From the NCBI GenBank assembly GCA_021234155.1, contig JAJEKV010000051.1:6918761-6982760 (forward strand): a stretch of DNA of 64,000 bases, given 5' to 3'. The position numbers and the translations under genes are program-made. Numbering within the stretch: the stretch's first letter is position 1; every line of letters starts with the position of its first letter. The notes beneath the pieces were generated by a model. It had not been told where the DNA came from. It was given only the letters and a program-made list of their open reading frames with translations, and made no database searches. This document shows, in pieces, positions 41,320 through 53,600 of this stretch. The DNA is from Isoetes taiwanensis. Taxonomy: Eukaryota > Streptophyta > Lycopodiopsida > Isoetales > Isoetaceae.

Positions 41320-43576
41320 TTGTGTAGGAATTCCAGCTATGATGAAAACACAGGACGGCTACTATATCAATTGAGGGGCATGAAGGTATGTATGAGAGCA
41401 TTGAGATGGATTCTTGGGGTGAGCAAGTCTTCATTTTACAGATACTGGGAGCAGGTTAGAAAAGGGCACACTTTGTTCCAACATGGTAATGCACTCACTT
41501 TGAAAACTAGAGCAAATACTCTAAAGGCCATTGCAGTCTTGAGAGCTTTGTGAGATACATGTCTCAATCTATGCCTCACAAGTCGAAGGTGAACGAAAGC
41601 ACCTGCAGCGAAGTGGTGCAAAGAGTGTTGCCACAACACTATATCCGAAGGAGTACCTTAAGGAGGTCAACTCCATCCTAGAAACTACCGGAGGTAGGCC
41701 TCTTTCTCAATCACATTTCAAGAAGTTATGGAGCACTCACTTCTGGGGACGTGAGTGTCCTACAACACATGCCATTCTCAAAGTGCAACACTTGCATTCA
41801 ACTCAAGGATACACTTGCATCAACTGCAATAGAGAAAGAAAGAATGGCAATTAGGGAGCAATTTGCAGATCACCAAAGGGACCAAATATCATGTAGACAG
41901 TTGTATTGGCGGTGGAGAACATTTTCCGAGATGCGGTGGGACAAATTTTTGTGTATAATTCATGATAAGATGGACCAACACAAGACTTTCTTGCCAAAGC
42001 TAGATCCTTTACCCAAGCGTTGTCAAAACGCTTTTCGGATGAAAGTAAGTCCGGGCGGGTGTATTAACACATGGTCATGGAACCTGGAACATATGGTCAT
42101 TTTGTGCTTGATCTATGGAGAGATGATCCAAACTTCCATGTGAGCTCTATTTTCAAGTGCCCGAGAACACTAGAGAAAGGATCGATAGAAGGGAGGAGGT
42201 ATTCCCCTTCAGCACCCATTTTGAGGCTTTGATGGATGATCAACCGCTTTGTTACCAAAGGCGATAAAAAGCTCACATCCAAGGTGTCTAGTGAATCAAG
42301 GAGGACTTGGGATGATTTCCCCTTACTTGAGAAATCATGCACCGAGGAGCTATGTGTTCAGTTGGACAACCTGTTGGAAAGAAAACAAGAATAGATGGAT
42401 GTTTGGGGCAATGTCATACTTGGAAAGCAAAGGGGAGTATTCAAAGTTGTGAAAGTGGGATTCATGATGGTTGGGCATACGATGATGATATAGATGGATT
42501 CTTTGGAACTTTCTCCACCAAGCTCAAGAGAGAAAAACGTGACCACTCTCCCCGAACTAATGGATGTGTTTGAGAGTCGCATTGACCCCAACCCAATGGC
42601 TTTCTTGATGGATGAGGTTGCAGATTGGAAATCATTTGTAGAAGGATACTTGCTAGATGGTAAGGACCGGTTGACGGGACACACAAAGCCACTTCAGTTC
42701 AAGTTTTGGGTTAGGGATGGAATACCAATCATGCAATATAAGTGGAGACCGGTGACAAGTTGTGGATGCCGTACAAGGTATCGAAGTTGTGGCAAAGGGT
42801 GCCGGCCGGTGAAGTTCTCATTCCTAAAGGGCAACCAAAACCACTACCTCCCTTCAAGACAGCCAAAGACTCTAGCCAACCCGGTGAAGGGCATCAAGGA
42901 TTACATAACACACTGGGATGATGTTCGAAATGGAAAGCACACCTCCACTCTTAAGAAAAATCAAATGGACTCCCTAATCAAGTACTGGGAGAAAGTTGTG
43001 ACATGCTTGGAAACTGAACAGCCATGTGGGAGGGAGCTAAGAGACGGGTTCTTGCCAGAGTCAAGATGGGAGGGTTCTCAAGGTGCAAGCACGTCTAAGA
43101 ATGCTCACTTGGGTCCCAACAAGGGTTCCAAGTGGTTTGTGGGAAGTAAGGCCTCAAAGCCGAAGTGGTTTGATCTTCCTGAGTGGGATCCCTTTGAGGA
43201 CATCAAGGAAGGATACTTTGTGCTAGTAAGGCCTGATGATGAGGACTGTCCAATATGGTTAGGGGTGGCACTCTCCGATGTAACCACCACTATGCACGAT
43301 GGATGGAGGAGTTGCGCCCCCGGATTCCAAATTCAATATTGGGAGCCCATTGGGAGACACAAGAAGGGCAACTTGAAGGAGCAATACACTGACTGCTGGG
43401 AGAAGAAGTGGAGGGCAAATTATGCTGACCCTCAAAGGAGGGAATTGGTGGAGTGTGTGGTATGGTCATATCCAAGTTCTCACGTTGCAAAGGACAACAC
43501 ACACAAGATCCCAAGAAGGGAGATGGACAAGGCCATGAGCAACCTCCATGCTATATCATTGTATGAGGGCACATAA
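41320..43576 (+). pseudogene. DUF7869-like (integrase-fold-like) protein, frameshifted
   Basis: Ordered blocks: GVSKSSFYRYWEQVRKGHTL (about 41420), KCNTCIQLKDTL (41770), HDKMDQHKTFLPKLDP (41960), and a VGHT...DDIDGFFGTFSTKL block (about 42470-42525) broken by a one-base frame change. The last frame (42494-43576, about 360 codons) is intact. It ends with a Cys-rich piece (CGCRTRYRSCGKGC) and an aromatic C-terminal domain (GYFVLVRPDDEDCPIWLGVAL). The VGHTxxDID signature and the preceding D/E-rich strand are what I know from DUF7869 proteins. Role in transposition is inference. Confidence 0.5.
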
Positions 43577-44464
43577 TATTGAGAAGTTTGAAAACTATCT
43601 CAACTAGTGGTTTGTAAAATTTATGAGGAAAACAAGTAACCCAATTCTATGTGTGTCATGTGTAATTCTATTCAAGCAATCAATTCAGAAATTTCTTTTA
43701 TGGTGTGTGAGTCCCATTTTCAGTCCGAGTCCCAAAATTCAAGATTTGTCCCACTTTAATTAAATACGACTTTTATTAGAAAATTGGAATTCATATGCTC
43801 TTGCTTGATTGAGATATATTCTAAACAAAAGGTTTTGCTTATGCTTGAAGTTTAAACTGGTCAAATACTAACACCGTCTAACCCACCTACAACCATTCTT
43901 AGAATTCTAACCTATCCATGTGCTCCTCCACATCAGCAAGAATACTTTTTATCTGTTGGATATCCATATGTTCACACTACGGTTTGGATAAAAGCTTACT
44001 GCACTACAATGATACAGGACAAAGGACATGACTAGAATGATTAGCTGGACATAGAGTATGATTTGCTGCTGTGCAAATCATGTATTAATCAGGTGTGAGA
44101 CCCTACCAAATTTGCTTGGAAATTTGTTGTTTTGACCCAGAAAAATTAATCAAATGTGAGCATGTCATATAACATCAGAAAGATCCTAGAGAGAGCTTTC
44201 TAATGCAATAAAAAACACACAGAAATGGAGTCCGGATTCAAAAGTTACAATAAAAACCATATTACCATCAAATTTGCACTTTGCAAAAAGGTATCCGAAT
44301 TGAAAAGTACAAAAAGCAGGTACCTATCTTGATGGATTTAGATAATGGAAAGCTCTCTACATAAGCTTTACAAAGATCCCAAGATCATCTGAATCTGGCC
44401 TCTGTAGCTCAAGTTACGAGCGCAGAAATAATTGACATTCTATCTCTAGCGCTTCTAGTGCTTC
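43577..44464. other. no gene seen
   Basis: AT-rich, no open frame above about 60 codons and no recognised repeat. Confidence 0.5.
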
Positions 44465-44562
44465 TCTTCGGTTTAGTGGCTAGTCCATTGGGTTAGCAAA
44501 TAGGAGATCTTGTGTTCAAGTCTCTGGGGGTTTGTCATATGTCCTCATGGACGTTGCCAATG
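44465..44562 (+). mobile_element. tRNA-like SINE candidate
   Basis: GTTTAGTGGCTAGTCC and TTAGC (A-box-like) are followed about 30 bp later by TGTGTTCAAGTCTC (B-box-like, consensus GGTTCAANNCC). Spacing fits the internal RNA polymerase III promoter of a tRNA-derived SINE. The 3' end is unclear because a tandem duplication begins. Confidence 0.5.
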
Positions 44563-44866
44563 TGGCATGACGTAAAAATACTATCTATCTATCTTTCTTT
44601 TAAAATACTATCTATCTATCTTTATTTTATTCTTAGTGGCTTAGTTATTACATATAATGGTTTAGTAAAAAAGAATCTCTCATAATTATTTCTGATTAAA
44701 ACCATTTTTTCCCAACCAAAAATGGCATGACGTAAAAATACTATCTATCTATCTTTTTTTTTATTTTTAGTGGCTTAGTTATTACATACAATGGTTTGGT
44801 AAAAAAGAACCTCTTATAATTATTTCTGATTAAAACCATTTTTTCCCAACCAAAAATTGTAAAAAA
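44563..44866. repeat. 160-bp tandem duplication
   Basis: TGGCATGACGTAAAAATACT begins both units (44563 and 44723). The second unit is shorter because the internal CTATCTAT microsatellite differs. Later blocks (GGCTTAGTTATTACATA, CATTTTTTCCCAACCAAAAA) match closely. Confidence 0.92.
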
Positions 44867-47800
44867 CATTTGCGAACGTAATGAATTTATTGTATGCCTT
44901 TCCATACAACTCAAAAACACGGATTTTAATGTGATTGGTGTAGATTCTTCAGATGAACATTTGTTTAGATAATGTTACTTTGGGTTGCATTCTGAATTAG
45001 TGCATTGGACATCTAGCACCAGCTACTGACAAGTGGATGCATGCGCATAATGTCTAATAAAATTTGCTAAGGTATTTCCTTGATTCGAATCTTATTCCAT
45101 GCAGGTTATTGGTGTTTGTGCAAAGGGAAAGCTTGGGCAGTTTATAGTAGCTATGAACCGAATCATCAAACATAGAAGTTCAGCCTTGTTAAATGCTTTA
45201 TATTTCTGCGTGATGAAGGGTAACTATTTGATTATAGGACGGACATATATTTGGTGTAGGTGTGTCACTAGGTACAATAGCATTTGTCTGTCTACTATAA
45301 GAGATGTTCTGCTTGTATTTTTCTCTTGCTACTTGGATTCCATTTCACATTGCATTGTTGCACTCCTTCTTTCTAACAATTTAGTTCGTTTGAACGAGAG
45401 GGCATTTAGCAAATGTGGCACATATGCAAATGTCTAATGTATTGCTCATTTCTGAAAGATGCAAACGTCTATTGTATGCTCATTTTTTAATGATAAAGTA
45501 ATGAATCGTGCTTTTTAGATAATCAAAATTTTCACCTACCTGGTCCCATGTGGGTTCCGTACACAGACTTCTATCCTAGGAACATACGTATAGGCCTCCT
45601 AGTCCCATGTGGGTAAGACTTCTATCCTAGGAACATACTATTTATTAAGGCCTGCTCTTATCTGTAAATTCCTCTTCTCCCAATCTCTTTACCTATCAGT
45701 ACTAGACATCTTGCTTCATACATTAAAGGTGGTCAGTGTCATTAGAAGAGGCCATTCAAAATTTGTGAAAGTAACAAAATTGAAATCTTGTATGACTTGA
45801 TAGAAGAGGGCATTCCCGTTATTGTAAAAGTATTAAAGTGTGGAATCCAATATGACAAGCTTGAAATGTTAAATGGTAATGTGAAGGACGATGTGGATTG
45901 CTTGTGTTGTTTTGTTTTTGTTGTAGTTGAAGGAAATTGGACTCACATGAAGATTTGGAATGAGGAAAAGTTCCAGATCACACGCATCCATATATTAGTC
46001 ACATATATGTTTTTGCCCTATACAGTGCTACATGGGGATCCTCATGGGGATCCTCAGTGCATTCCAAGACAAATATGTTAGTCAAGGGAAGTGTGTCCAA
46101 CATATGCCCAAAAATTCGAAAAATTTTCACATTTGAAAAATATAAAATATATTCACCATGTTTGCTACATGTTACAAATTAGTTTGTGTTAGCAACCTTT
46201 TGTATTTTTTAAAACTTGTAACCATTGCTAAACCATTGAATTGTCGCATATAAACAATGAATACACCAAAATGTGCAAATACATGCACAAGTCAGTGGTT
46301 CGATGAAGCCAGCCTAAACCTGATAAGCTCCGGCGAACAAAGCCCGAACCTGATATGGAGTCGCTTCTCCAAGGATGAACAGAAATGGAAGAGGAATGAA
46401 AGCTGAATGATCGATTCTTTCTGCTCTTGATGCAGACAGTAAGCTTTTGAATCACAAACAAGGGCACGAAGTAAGCTTTGCATTTCTTCTGGCTACGGCA
46501 GATACGAAGAAACTTAAACCCTGCAGACAGCAAAATCTTTTAAGAAAAACTTTGAGAAGCGATTTCTGCTCAGCCATTTGAACCTGCGATCGAGCTGTTT
46601 GCCAGTTTTGTGGAACCAGAGCTCAAAGGGCAACCCTGTGACCCAGCTCGATTTTTAAATGAAGACCTTGTGTCAAAAGACCTTGTGGCCGAAGGTTTTC
46701 AAACTAAGACCCTATGCCAAAAACCTAGGCTCGCCACAACAACTGCTCTGCTCTATTCCATGCAACAATCTTTTGCACTGCTAGAGACGGCCAAAGGCAG
46801 CCAGATTAGAGAATCCTTGGGCAGTTTGGGTCTCAATCAAGGATGCCGGAGCTAGCCGAATTAGAGAATCCTTCGGTCTGAAGGATGCAAAGGAAGCCCA
46901 TGTGACTCTTTAAAAATAAACCTTCAAACTTACACCTAATAAAAACAAAAACAAAAAACATCAAGAAACCTCTGCAACCTTTAAAAAACCGATGGGAATC
47001 ATCTATAGCAAACCTTATCATTCAACCACATCTTGACGTACGCAATCATCTCACAACTTTCACATGAGTGAAACAAAAACTCCAATAAATTCATAACCAA
47101 GCACTACACCCTTAAATGAACAAAAAGCTACTTCAAATTCCTAACTGAACACAATCCCACCTACGCGTAGAGGAGAACTCTCCATCCATTAGCGCCTTGT
47201 TTCAAAAGTGTTTTGCTAGTCAATAAGATGTTTTGCAAGGAAGAAAAGTTTAACCCATGATCTTAAAATATTGCCTCTTGGAGCCACATCCAAGAGACAC
47301 AAACATCCTTGGAGCCACGTCTAAGACTGAAACCAAATTGGTCTAAGACTGAAACCAAATTGGTGAACCGTGCAACTAGCATATCAAATTAATATATATA
47401 TCCAGGAGCCCGAGGATGGCAATGCGATTACGGTGGCATGTATCTAGGCAGTGTCTTCCAAAAGCAGATCTGATGAGTCATTTGCACAAGATCCAGCAAT
47501 GTTCCTTCATAATGTTGCTACTATATATGTGCATCAGCGCTTGTTCAATAATGTTGTAACCATGAGACAAATTCTCGTCAAATGTGTGCCTCAATTACAT
47601 AGGTTACACAATATCTGACATCTATTTTAAAGTAATTAAACGCATCTTGGAAACGTAAAAGTTCCTGATATTTTTTTTCGTATTTCGAATGGAATGAAAA
47701 GATAAGCATCGACACAACAGCAAGAAACTTGAAAATTTAGGCCACAGAATTCTCAAAACCAAGGAAAGCATAAAATCCAAGTCGCTGTACATCAAAATCT

Positions 47801-48460
47801 AATATTTAAGATAGATCTGGTAAATCAATTGTAAACTGTTTTGTTTTGTCAGATAATAGTTAGAAATCTAACCATACAAAATGCATAAAAAAGCTCTAAA
47901 ACGCTTAGAATAATTAACAGTAATAAAAAGGAAGGCTTTATACTGATGAGTGAGTGATAAAATAAAACACATTAGCAAAACTTAAAAAGATCTCTGTTCT
48001 AAAGCTTAACGATTCAGCAAACAACGAAAGGACTAGAGTCTACATCAGCGACCATAACACTAGATTACAATATTGGACCATAAACCATTAGTTAGTGCCA
48101 ACATAATAAGAGCAATAGCTAATACGATTATGGTCCGTTTGTTGTTCCAAGCTTGTAAGAACAGTGTTTACAATGCCAAACGCTGCTTCAACTTAGCGTG
48201 GTTTGTAAGCAATCATAGCGCTCAGATAGAATGTTCGGTCTCATCGACAAACTGCGTCTCTGAAGTCTAACATGCATTTAAATGGTCATCATTGCGCTTT
48301 ATTGCTTATTGGCTTTTAAACTATTCATGCATAAGGCAATGAGCAATCACTTAATTCCAAAACAGGGATCATCAAACTGTTAAATTCAGATCATATCTGG
48401 TTCCAAAATGGCCTGAAGTCTTACAAAATAACAAGGGCTAAAAACCTCAACATTTGCATC
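44867..48460. other. long non-coding stretch
   Basis: No frame with a recognisable family. The frames at 45099-45437, 45788-46081 and 46610-46855 are short and lack motifs. A 14-bp tandem (CATGGGGATCCT) lies at 46030-46052 and a 25-bp tandem (GGTCTAAGACTGAAACCAAA) at 47325-47365. Confidence 0.5.
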
Positions 48461-48782
48461 CTACAAGCCGAGTTTAGTCCTTCGCCAATGCCTACGCTTT
48501 GCATTGTACCTGTAATAAATATGAAAACATTAACAATGGCAAACAACGCAACTGAAGAAACCAGAGTTAATGCATTTTAGCTAAGAAAAATACCTGATGG
48601 TGTTACCAGTCCTCATGCGGATCCAGTGAGGAATAGGCCTATTTTGCCTCATCTTCTTTCCAAGCTTTTTTTTGATCAAAAAGGTCTTGTGCGAAGGCTA
48701 AGAATAAAAAAAGAAGGGGGAAATCTAAGAAGAAACGATGGATACCAAAAACTAAATAAGGCAAGGCAAAGAAGCGTACCAT
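48461..48782 (-). CDS. RPL39: 60S ribosomal protein eL39, three exons
   Basis: Exons 48780-48782 (only the ATG), 48594-48697 and 48461-48509 join in frame into a 51-residue protein, the usual eL39 length. The sequence has the family core: [20 protein letters not shown], then [15 protein letters not shown] and [15 protein letters not shown]. All introns obey GT-AG (ATG|GTACGC ... TTCTTAG; CAG|GTATTT ... TTACAG). The protein lines part of the large-subunit exit tunnel. It is too small and split to appear as an ORF. A telo-box lies about 110 bp upstream, as is common in plant ribosomal protein genes. It looks fully functional. Confidence 0.97.
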
Positions 48783-49053
48783 GACTGTCGCCGGAGTAGC
48801 GCTCCCCGCAGAAAAGAAGCTTAAGATGCTTAGTATTATGTGAACCTAAATTTTAAGCCCTGGAATCCACGGCTAGGGTAGCGTCTTCCAAACCCTAAAA
48901 CGGAGGGCCCTGATCTTAGGTCATGTTTGGGTCCGATATTCTGCCTTTAGAATATTCTTGCTCCATAAAAGGTCAAGAAAAGGCCTCCTCCTAAAAAAAA
49001 CGCCTCCACCTCCCTTATTTAAGCTCGTGTCAAACAAGCAAGCTTGCTCAAAC
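48783..49053. promoter_or_regulatory. shared spacer between divergent RPL39 and SDR genes
   Basis: A 271-bp region between the two start codons. It contains a telo-box AAACCCTAA (48890-48898), a GGGCCC block (48906-48911, site-II-like), and TATA-like stretches CATAAAAG (about 48964) and TTATTTAAG (49015-49023) facing the SDR gene. It may act as a bidirectional promoter; this is inference from the layout. Confidence 0.6.
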
Positions 49054-50016
49054 ATGGCTCCACACAAGCGCCTCCCAAGCTTTGATGGGAAGTCCACTGC
49101 TGAGGAGGTCACACAAGACATTGATGCTTCAAGAATTACTGCAATTGTCACTGGCGGAGCAAGTGGCCTTGGCCTAGAGACATCTAAAGTGTTGCTAGCT
49201 CGTGGAGCTCATGTGATTGTTGGTGCCAGGGATCTAGAGAAGGCCAACAAAGCAATTGAGTCCATCTTAGCTAGTAATCCCACTGCTAAGCTCGACGTAC
49301 TGCAGCTTGATCTTAATTCTATTTCTTCGGTCCGCAACTTTGCTAATGCCTTTCTAGCAAAAGGTATGCCCTTGAATTTGTTGATAAATAATGCTGGAAT
49401 AATGATGATTCCATTTGAATTATCTGACGATAGAATTGAGAAGCAATTTGCTACTAATCACCTTGGCCATTTCCTCCTCACAAATCTTCTTCTAAACAAG
49501 ATGAAAGAGACTGTTAAGGAGTGTGGCATTCAAGGCCGCATTATTAATCTCTCTTCAGTGGCTCATACACGCACATATAAAGAGGGTATCCGTTTTGATA
49601 AGCTAAATGATCAAACAAGCTATAATGAACTATTAGCTTATGGGCAGTCCAAATTGGCCAACATATTACATGCCAATGAGCTTGCAAGGCAACTTCAAGC
49701 TGAAAATGTGAATATCACGGTCAATTCTGTGCATCCAGGGATCATTTGGAGTCCTTTATGGAAGCATTCGAGTCGAATAGTGAATATTGTGACTAGAGGT
49801 CTTGGTTTATTCAAACAAAGTTACAAAACTAAGAGTTTGGCACAAGGAGCTGCAACCACTTGCTTTGTTGCATTGCATCCCAATGTTAGAGAGATTACAG
49901 GGAAGTACTTTGTTGATTGCAAAGAGAGCAAGCCCTCTAATCTTGCAATGGACATGGAACTTGCCAAGAAATTATGGGAATTCAGTGGCGAGCTTATTGA
50001 GTTCGTGTCATCTTAA
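49054..50016 (+). CDS. short-chain dehydrogenase/reductase, TIC32/WWOX-like, intronless
   Basis: The first ATG of the frame is 49054, giving 320 residues, normal for this SDR group. The Rossmann-fold nucleotide motif TGGASGLG is at residues 33-40, ARDLEK (NADP-type basic residue) at 58-63, LLINNAGI at 109-116, the catalytic Ser in NLSSVAH (167/168), and Y196-x3-K200 (YGQSKLANI). A PG-type turn follows (VHPGI). Such enzymes reduce or oxidise carbonyl or hydroxyl groups with NADP(H). Plant TIC32-like members act at the chloroplast inner envelope, but the substrate here is unknown. No intron interrupts the coding, although plant relatives usually have several, which could mean a retrocopy. Confidence 0.93.
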   Translation: MAPHKRLPSFDGKSTAEEVTQDIDASRITAIVTGGASGLGLETSKVLLARGAHVIVGARDLEKANKAIESILASNPTAKLDVLQLDLNSISSVRNFANAFLAKGMPLNLLINNAGIMMIPFELSDDRIEKQFATNHLGHFLLTNLLLNKMKETVKECGIQGRIINLSSVAHTRTYKEGIRFDKLNDQTSYNELLAYGQSKLANILHANELARQLQAENVNITVNSVHPGIIWSPLWKHSSRIVNIVTRGLGLFKQSYKTKSLAQGAATTCFVALHPNVREITGKYFVDCKESKPSNLAMDMELAKKLWEFSGELIEFVSS

Positions 50017-51107
50017 AAATTACCTGTCTTTATCACTACGCTAATATATTGTTTTTCTTTTGTTATATTAGGGATTATAACACCTTATATTAATGTTTTA
50101 CTTCTATTATCTCACGGATTATCACCTTATATTAAGGTTCATCAACAATTTTTAATGAAAATGACTATGTTCAATTGGCATTAATGGAGGTTAATTATTG
50201 TTTCCTTGGTTCAAAGGGATAGTCTTAGCATGCTGATAATAATATGTTGGTCTTAATAAATCTTCCAGTCTTAATAAATCTTGGAAGAATCACGTTGAAA
50301 ATTAATTTTGTCTTATATACAAAAACATCACATGTTCCTTGAGGGTTAGATATATTAATTAGCAATTTGAATGTTGATGAAGAGTTTGCAATTTGAGTGC
50401 TAATGAAGAGAATGGTTGCGTACTCAATCTTGTAATAGGAATTGAATTGAATCGATTTTTATATAACATGGAGAGTGGTTGGATAAGTAAATATGAATGA
50501 GGAGGATGATTGAAAAGCAAAAAATGCATGAGGGAAATGGTTGAAAAGCAAAAAATGCATGAGATATCATTGATGACATAACTTGAAAAGCAAAAGATGC
50601 ATGATACCATTGATGACGTAACTTGAATATATGTAAGTCGTAATGGGCAAAAAGGGTGCAATTTTAAATGGCCTCAAAACATATATAAACCCTTCTTAAT
50701 AAAAATATATATACATGGCAACACCAACTTTGGTGTTGAGAGTGCTTCGGTGTTGAGAGTACAAAATTTTGAGTTCTTGACATGAGGAACACACACACCC
50801 CCCCCCAAAAAAAAAAAAATGCCGATATCTAGGAATTGGCTCGGACTAATTGTAAACCACGTAAGAACTGAAAGCAGGAAAAATCGGTCTATAGCAGATT
50901 GAAATTACTTTTCCAAATGTGATTCATTCTGCCAAAGAACTGAAATCCTTGGCCTCGAAAACCGTGACGAATTGATCAAGCTATGGTTTGATCTACAGAT
51001 ATGTGTCGGATTGGGAACCAAGGTGGGCGAAATTTAGCCTAAAGGAGAGAAGATTATCCACCAAAGGAAATTTGACTCCGGTATTGCTGATGGATCTTTG
51101 TGGCAGA
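50017..51107. other. no gene seen downstream of SDR
   Basis: AT-rich. Near-repeats of GCAAAAAATGCATGA (50518-50605). A block around TACAAAATTTTGAGTTC (50759-50800) resembles 52827-52870, followed by C runs in both, so these may be edges of one decayed element. Confidence 0.45.
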
Positions 51108-51325
51108 GCCGATTTGTGACTTGGACTTTTCACTTGCTTGAGATTCTTTGGAAACTATTGTGTAACCTTGCACTACCCATGGGCAAATAAATTTGGACAA
51201 AGGATGAAGAAGAAAAGCCGATTTGTGACTTGGACTTTTCACTTGCTTGAGATTCTTTGGAAACTATTGTGTAACCTTGCACTACCCATGGGCAAATAAA
51301 TTTGGACAAAGGATGAAGAAGAACC
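51108..51325. repeat. 109-bp tandem duplication
   Basis: Units start at 51108 and 51217 (GCCGATTTGTGACTTGGACT) and are almost identical through GGATGAAGAAGAA. Confidence 0.95.
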
Positions 51326-52458
51326 CTACCAGGGCATCATGGAAAATGAAACATGCTCGGGAGAGTGACATGGCATGCCAGGGTGGCAAGAGTTGTGATG
51401 TGGCGAAGGATGATGCAAAAGATGCCATGTTGGCGATCTGCCCTTCAAGGGGGCACATACGAAAACCAAGGGTTGTAATGATGTAGATGATGATGTGGTA
51501 GAGGTAGATTAGACTATTAATATGTGCATCACGGTTGGGATTATTCGTTTCAAGTTCTCTTTGGTGTTTCTCTTTCACGGCTCTAGCTTTTCCTCGAGTT
51601 TTCCTCGGATTGCGAGTAAAGGCTCAATATATTCGTGGTGCACTGGTCGTGAAACAAATTGTGGTGCTCATGAAGGAGATTCGCCCAAAGAAAGCCAACA
51701 CACATTAGATAGGGAAAAGGAGCCAAGCCACGATTAGAGAGAGAGCCAGACCAACTTCCTCTGTTGTTCTATGTACATGCGAGGAACCGAATCCAAGAAA
51801 GAGCATGATAGAATAATTGATGGATAGTGTTGAGAGAGGAAGTCAAGTTCAAGAAAAGAGAATTAATTGAATCAAATTGAACCACGAATAAAGAGCAAAA
51901 AAACCATTAGAGCCATTGACAAGTTTCGAGAGTGGGAAAACACGAGTGCGGGATTGCCATTACTGCAAGGACAATTTGATTGTTTCGCTCTTCACTAGCA
52001 AGGTTTGATCATGGATCAAGTCCATTTTCATCAAGTCGCAGCAGCTGTAGCAACACATTGAACTGCAACATTAGTACATTGCCTTCAAATATCACTAATA
52101 TCTATGAAAGTTCCAACACCGAAGGTGGAGATAAACAAGTTTAAAGAGGACATACTCAGAGAGTTGTCTAGAAAAGTGCTTAAGATGCAACGGTGACGAC
52201 AATTATGCAGCGAAGAAAATCTGTGCAATGTTGGAGGTGTCACCAATACGACTACATTGCAAAGTATTGACCGATACAATTTGTGTATCAACTGCTTTGC
52301 GAGATCTGCAATACCCAAGGAAAGATTGTCCATATAAGTTTGAAGTCGTTAAGCCAGAACCGGTAGAGGAGCAAGAAGAGGGCATGATAAAGCTAGAAGA
52401 AAAGGAAGATGAGAAATGAGATCAAAGTGTTATTCAGAGCTAATCAAGATGGGAGACA

Positions 52459-52842
52459 TTGGCAAAGTTATCTATTGAGGTGAAGAAAAAAGCTGCAAAG
52501 GAGGAGATTCAACGGACCCCCAATTTTCAACATTTGGAGCCCATAGAATGTGTGATTGAGCCAACATTGATAGAGCAACAGCCAATTGACGAAAAGATGG
52601 TCGAGAAGCCACTTCACACTGATGTGAGCAATCAAGTTGATAGAAACTTGAAAGATTGCCAAGAAAAGGACATATGTAAAATAGTTGATGTGGGGAATAG
52701 ACCAACATATAAGCGTGAAGAAATTGAGAAGAAAAAAGATGACGAGAACTACTCTATGAAAAAGATGCTTAGATTGGGAAAACAACCAAGGCCATCAATT
52801 GACTGGAAGGTATGGGATCCAAAGAAGTTTACAAAATTTTGA
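52459..52842 (+). CDS. Lys/Glu-rich ORF, unknown, possibly retroelement-derived
   Basis: 128 codons open, starting GCA AAG/ATG-like context without a clear ATG (the listed frame begins at TTG). Composition is strongly charged (EVKKKAAKEEIQR, KREEIEKKKDDENY). It ends in a DWKVWDPKKFTKF segment. A preceding frame (52228-52419) has similar character. No family is recognised. Similar charged ORFs occur in internal regions of plant gypsy elements, but I cannot confirm this. Confidence 0.3.
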   Translation: MAKLSIEVKKKAAKEEIQRTPNFQHLEPIECVIEPTLIEQQPIDEKMVEKPLHTDVSNQVDRNLKDCQEKDICKIVDVGNRPTYKREEIEKKKDDENYSMKKMLRLGKQPRPSIDWKVWDPKKFTKF

Positions 52843-53507
52843 GTTCCTCGGGACGAGGAACATCCCCCCCTCCCCCTCCCAATTATAACGTCTGCCATAT
52901 GGAGGTAATAATTTGCAAAAAGAAATAAAATAAGTATATGTTAGTTTTGGAGGAAAATCTATGCAAATGTGAAGAAACACAAGAAATAGTACGAGAACAG
53001 TACCGCAACCATAAAAATCCACGAAGAAAATGGATAAAATGGAGATGCGTATTAGATACGACGACGGGGCTGCGATGTAAAGGGTAAAAATCTGGGAGGA
53101 ATAATCCATATAAGCAAAATACCTATGGGGAAATTAAGAGAAGAAACTTGGCAAAAATAAAGGACTTTGACAGGAACCTACTAAAAAAGAATATGCGAGA
53201 AGTATGGAAGAAATATGCTAAGATTGGCAAAGAATCTGATATATGATGAAGAAACAAGAATACAATGGTTCGAAGGGCAAGCAAAAACACGAGAGAGATG
53301 CCTAGATGCCTCAAGACTGGCATTGAACCGGAATGGTTCGACAAGAAGAAGGTGCTTCTATATATGTCTAGGCCAATAGTCAGGATCGCACCACTCCAAT
53401 GGACGAGATCATGCCAAGTGTCGCGCATGCATGTAGCTTCTAGAATATTCCAGACCCTCCTGCAATCAGCCTTGCATATAAAGGAGAAATGAAGAACAAT
53501 AAGTATT
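52843..53507. other. no gene recognised
   Basis: A C-rich run at 52864-52880 and short frames without motifs. Confidence 0.4.
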
Positions 53508-53600
53508 GGTAGTACACTTAGCAAAGGTGGATGCCTCATAGCTAAAAGGTTGTGAGTTCAAACTTTGCTTTATGCAACTATTTTTTTGCATCCATGTGAC
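53508..53600 (+). mobile_element. second tRNA-like SINE candidate
   Basis: GGTAGTACACTTAGCAAAGG (A-box-like) and GTGAGTTCAAACTTTGC (B-box-like, about 53552) are correctly ordered, with CATAGCTAAAAGGTT between them. A T-rich tail follows. Not closely similar to the candidate at 44465. Confidence 0.5.

Larger units (their letters stand above)
40654..43576 (+). mobile_element. decayed transposon-like element with DUF8039-like and DUF7869-like coding
   Basis: A first reading block (40660-41005) is followed by several frames (41320-43576) that read as one larger protein interrupted by frameshifts. The pair resembles coding seen in plant DNA transposons of the CACTA type and in families widespread in mosses and ferns (from memory, not searched). 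Element ends were not found; the AT-rich array at 40340 may mark the left side. Confidence 0.5.

Noticed and set aside
48921-49151. Minus ORF overlapping the SDR start
   Set aside because: Antisense shadow of the SDR N-terminus and spacer, with no motif.
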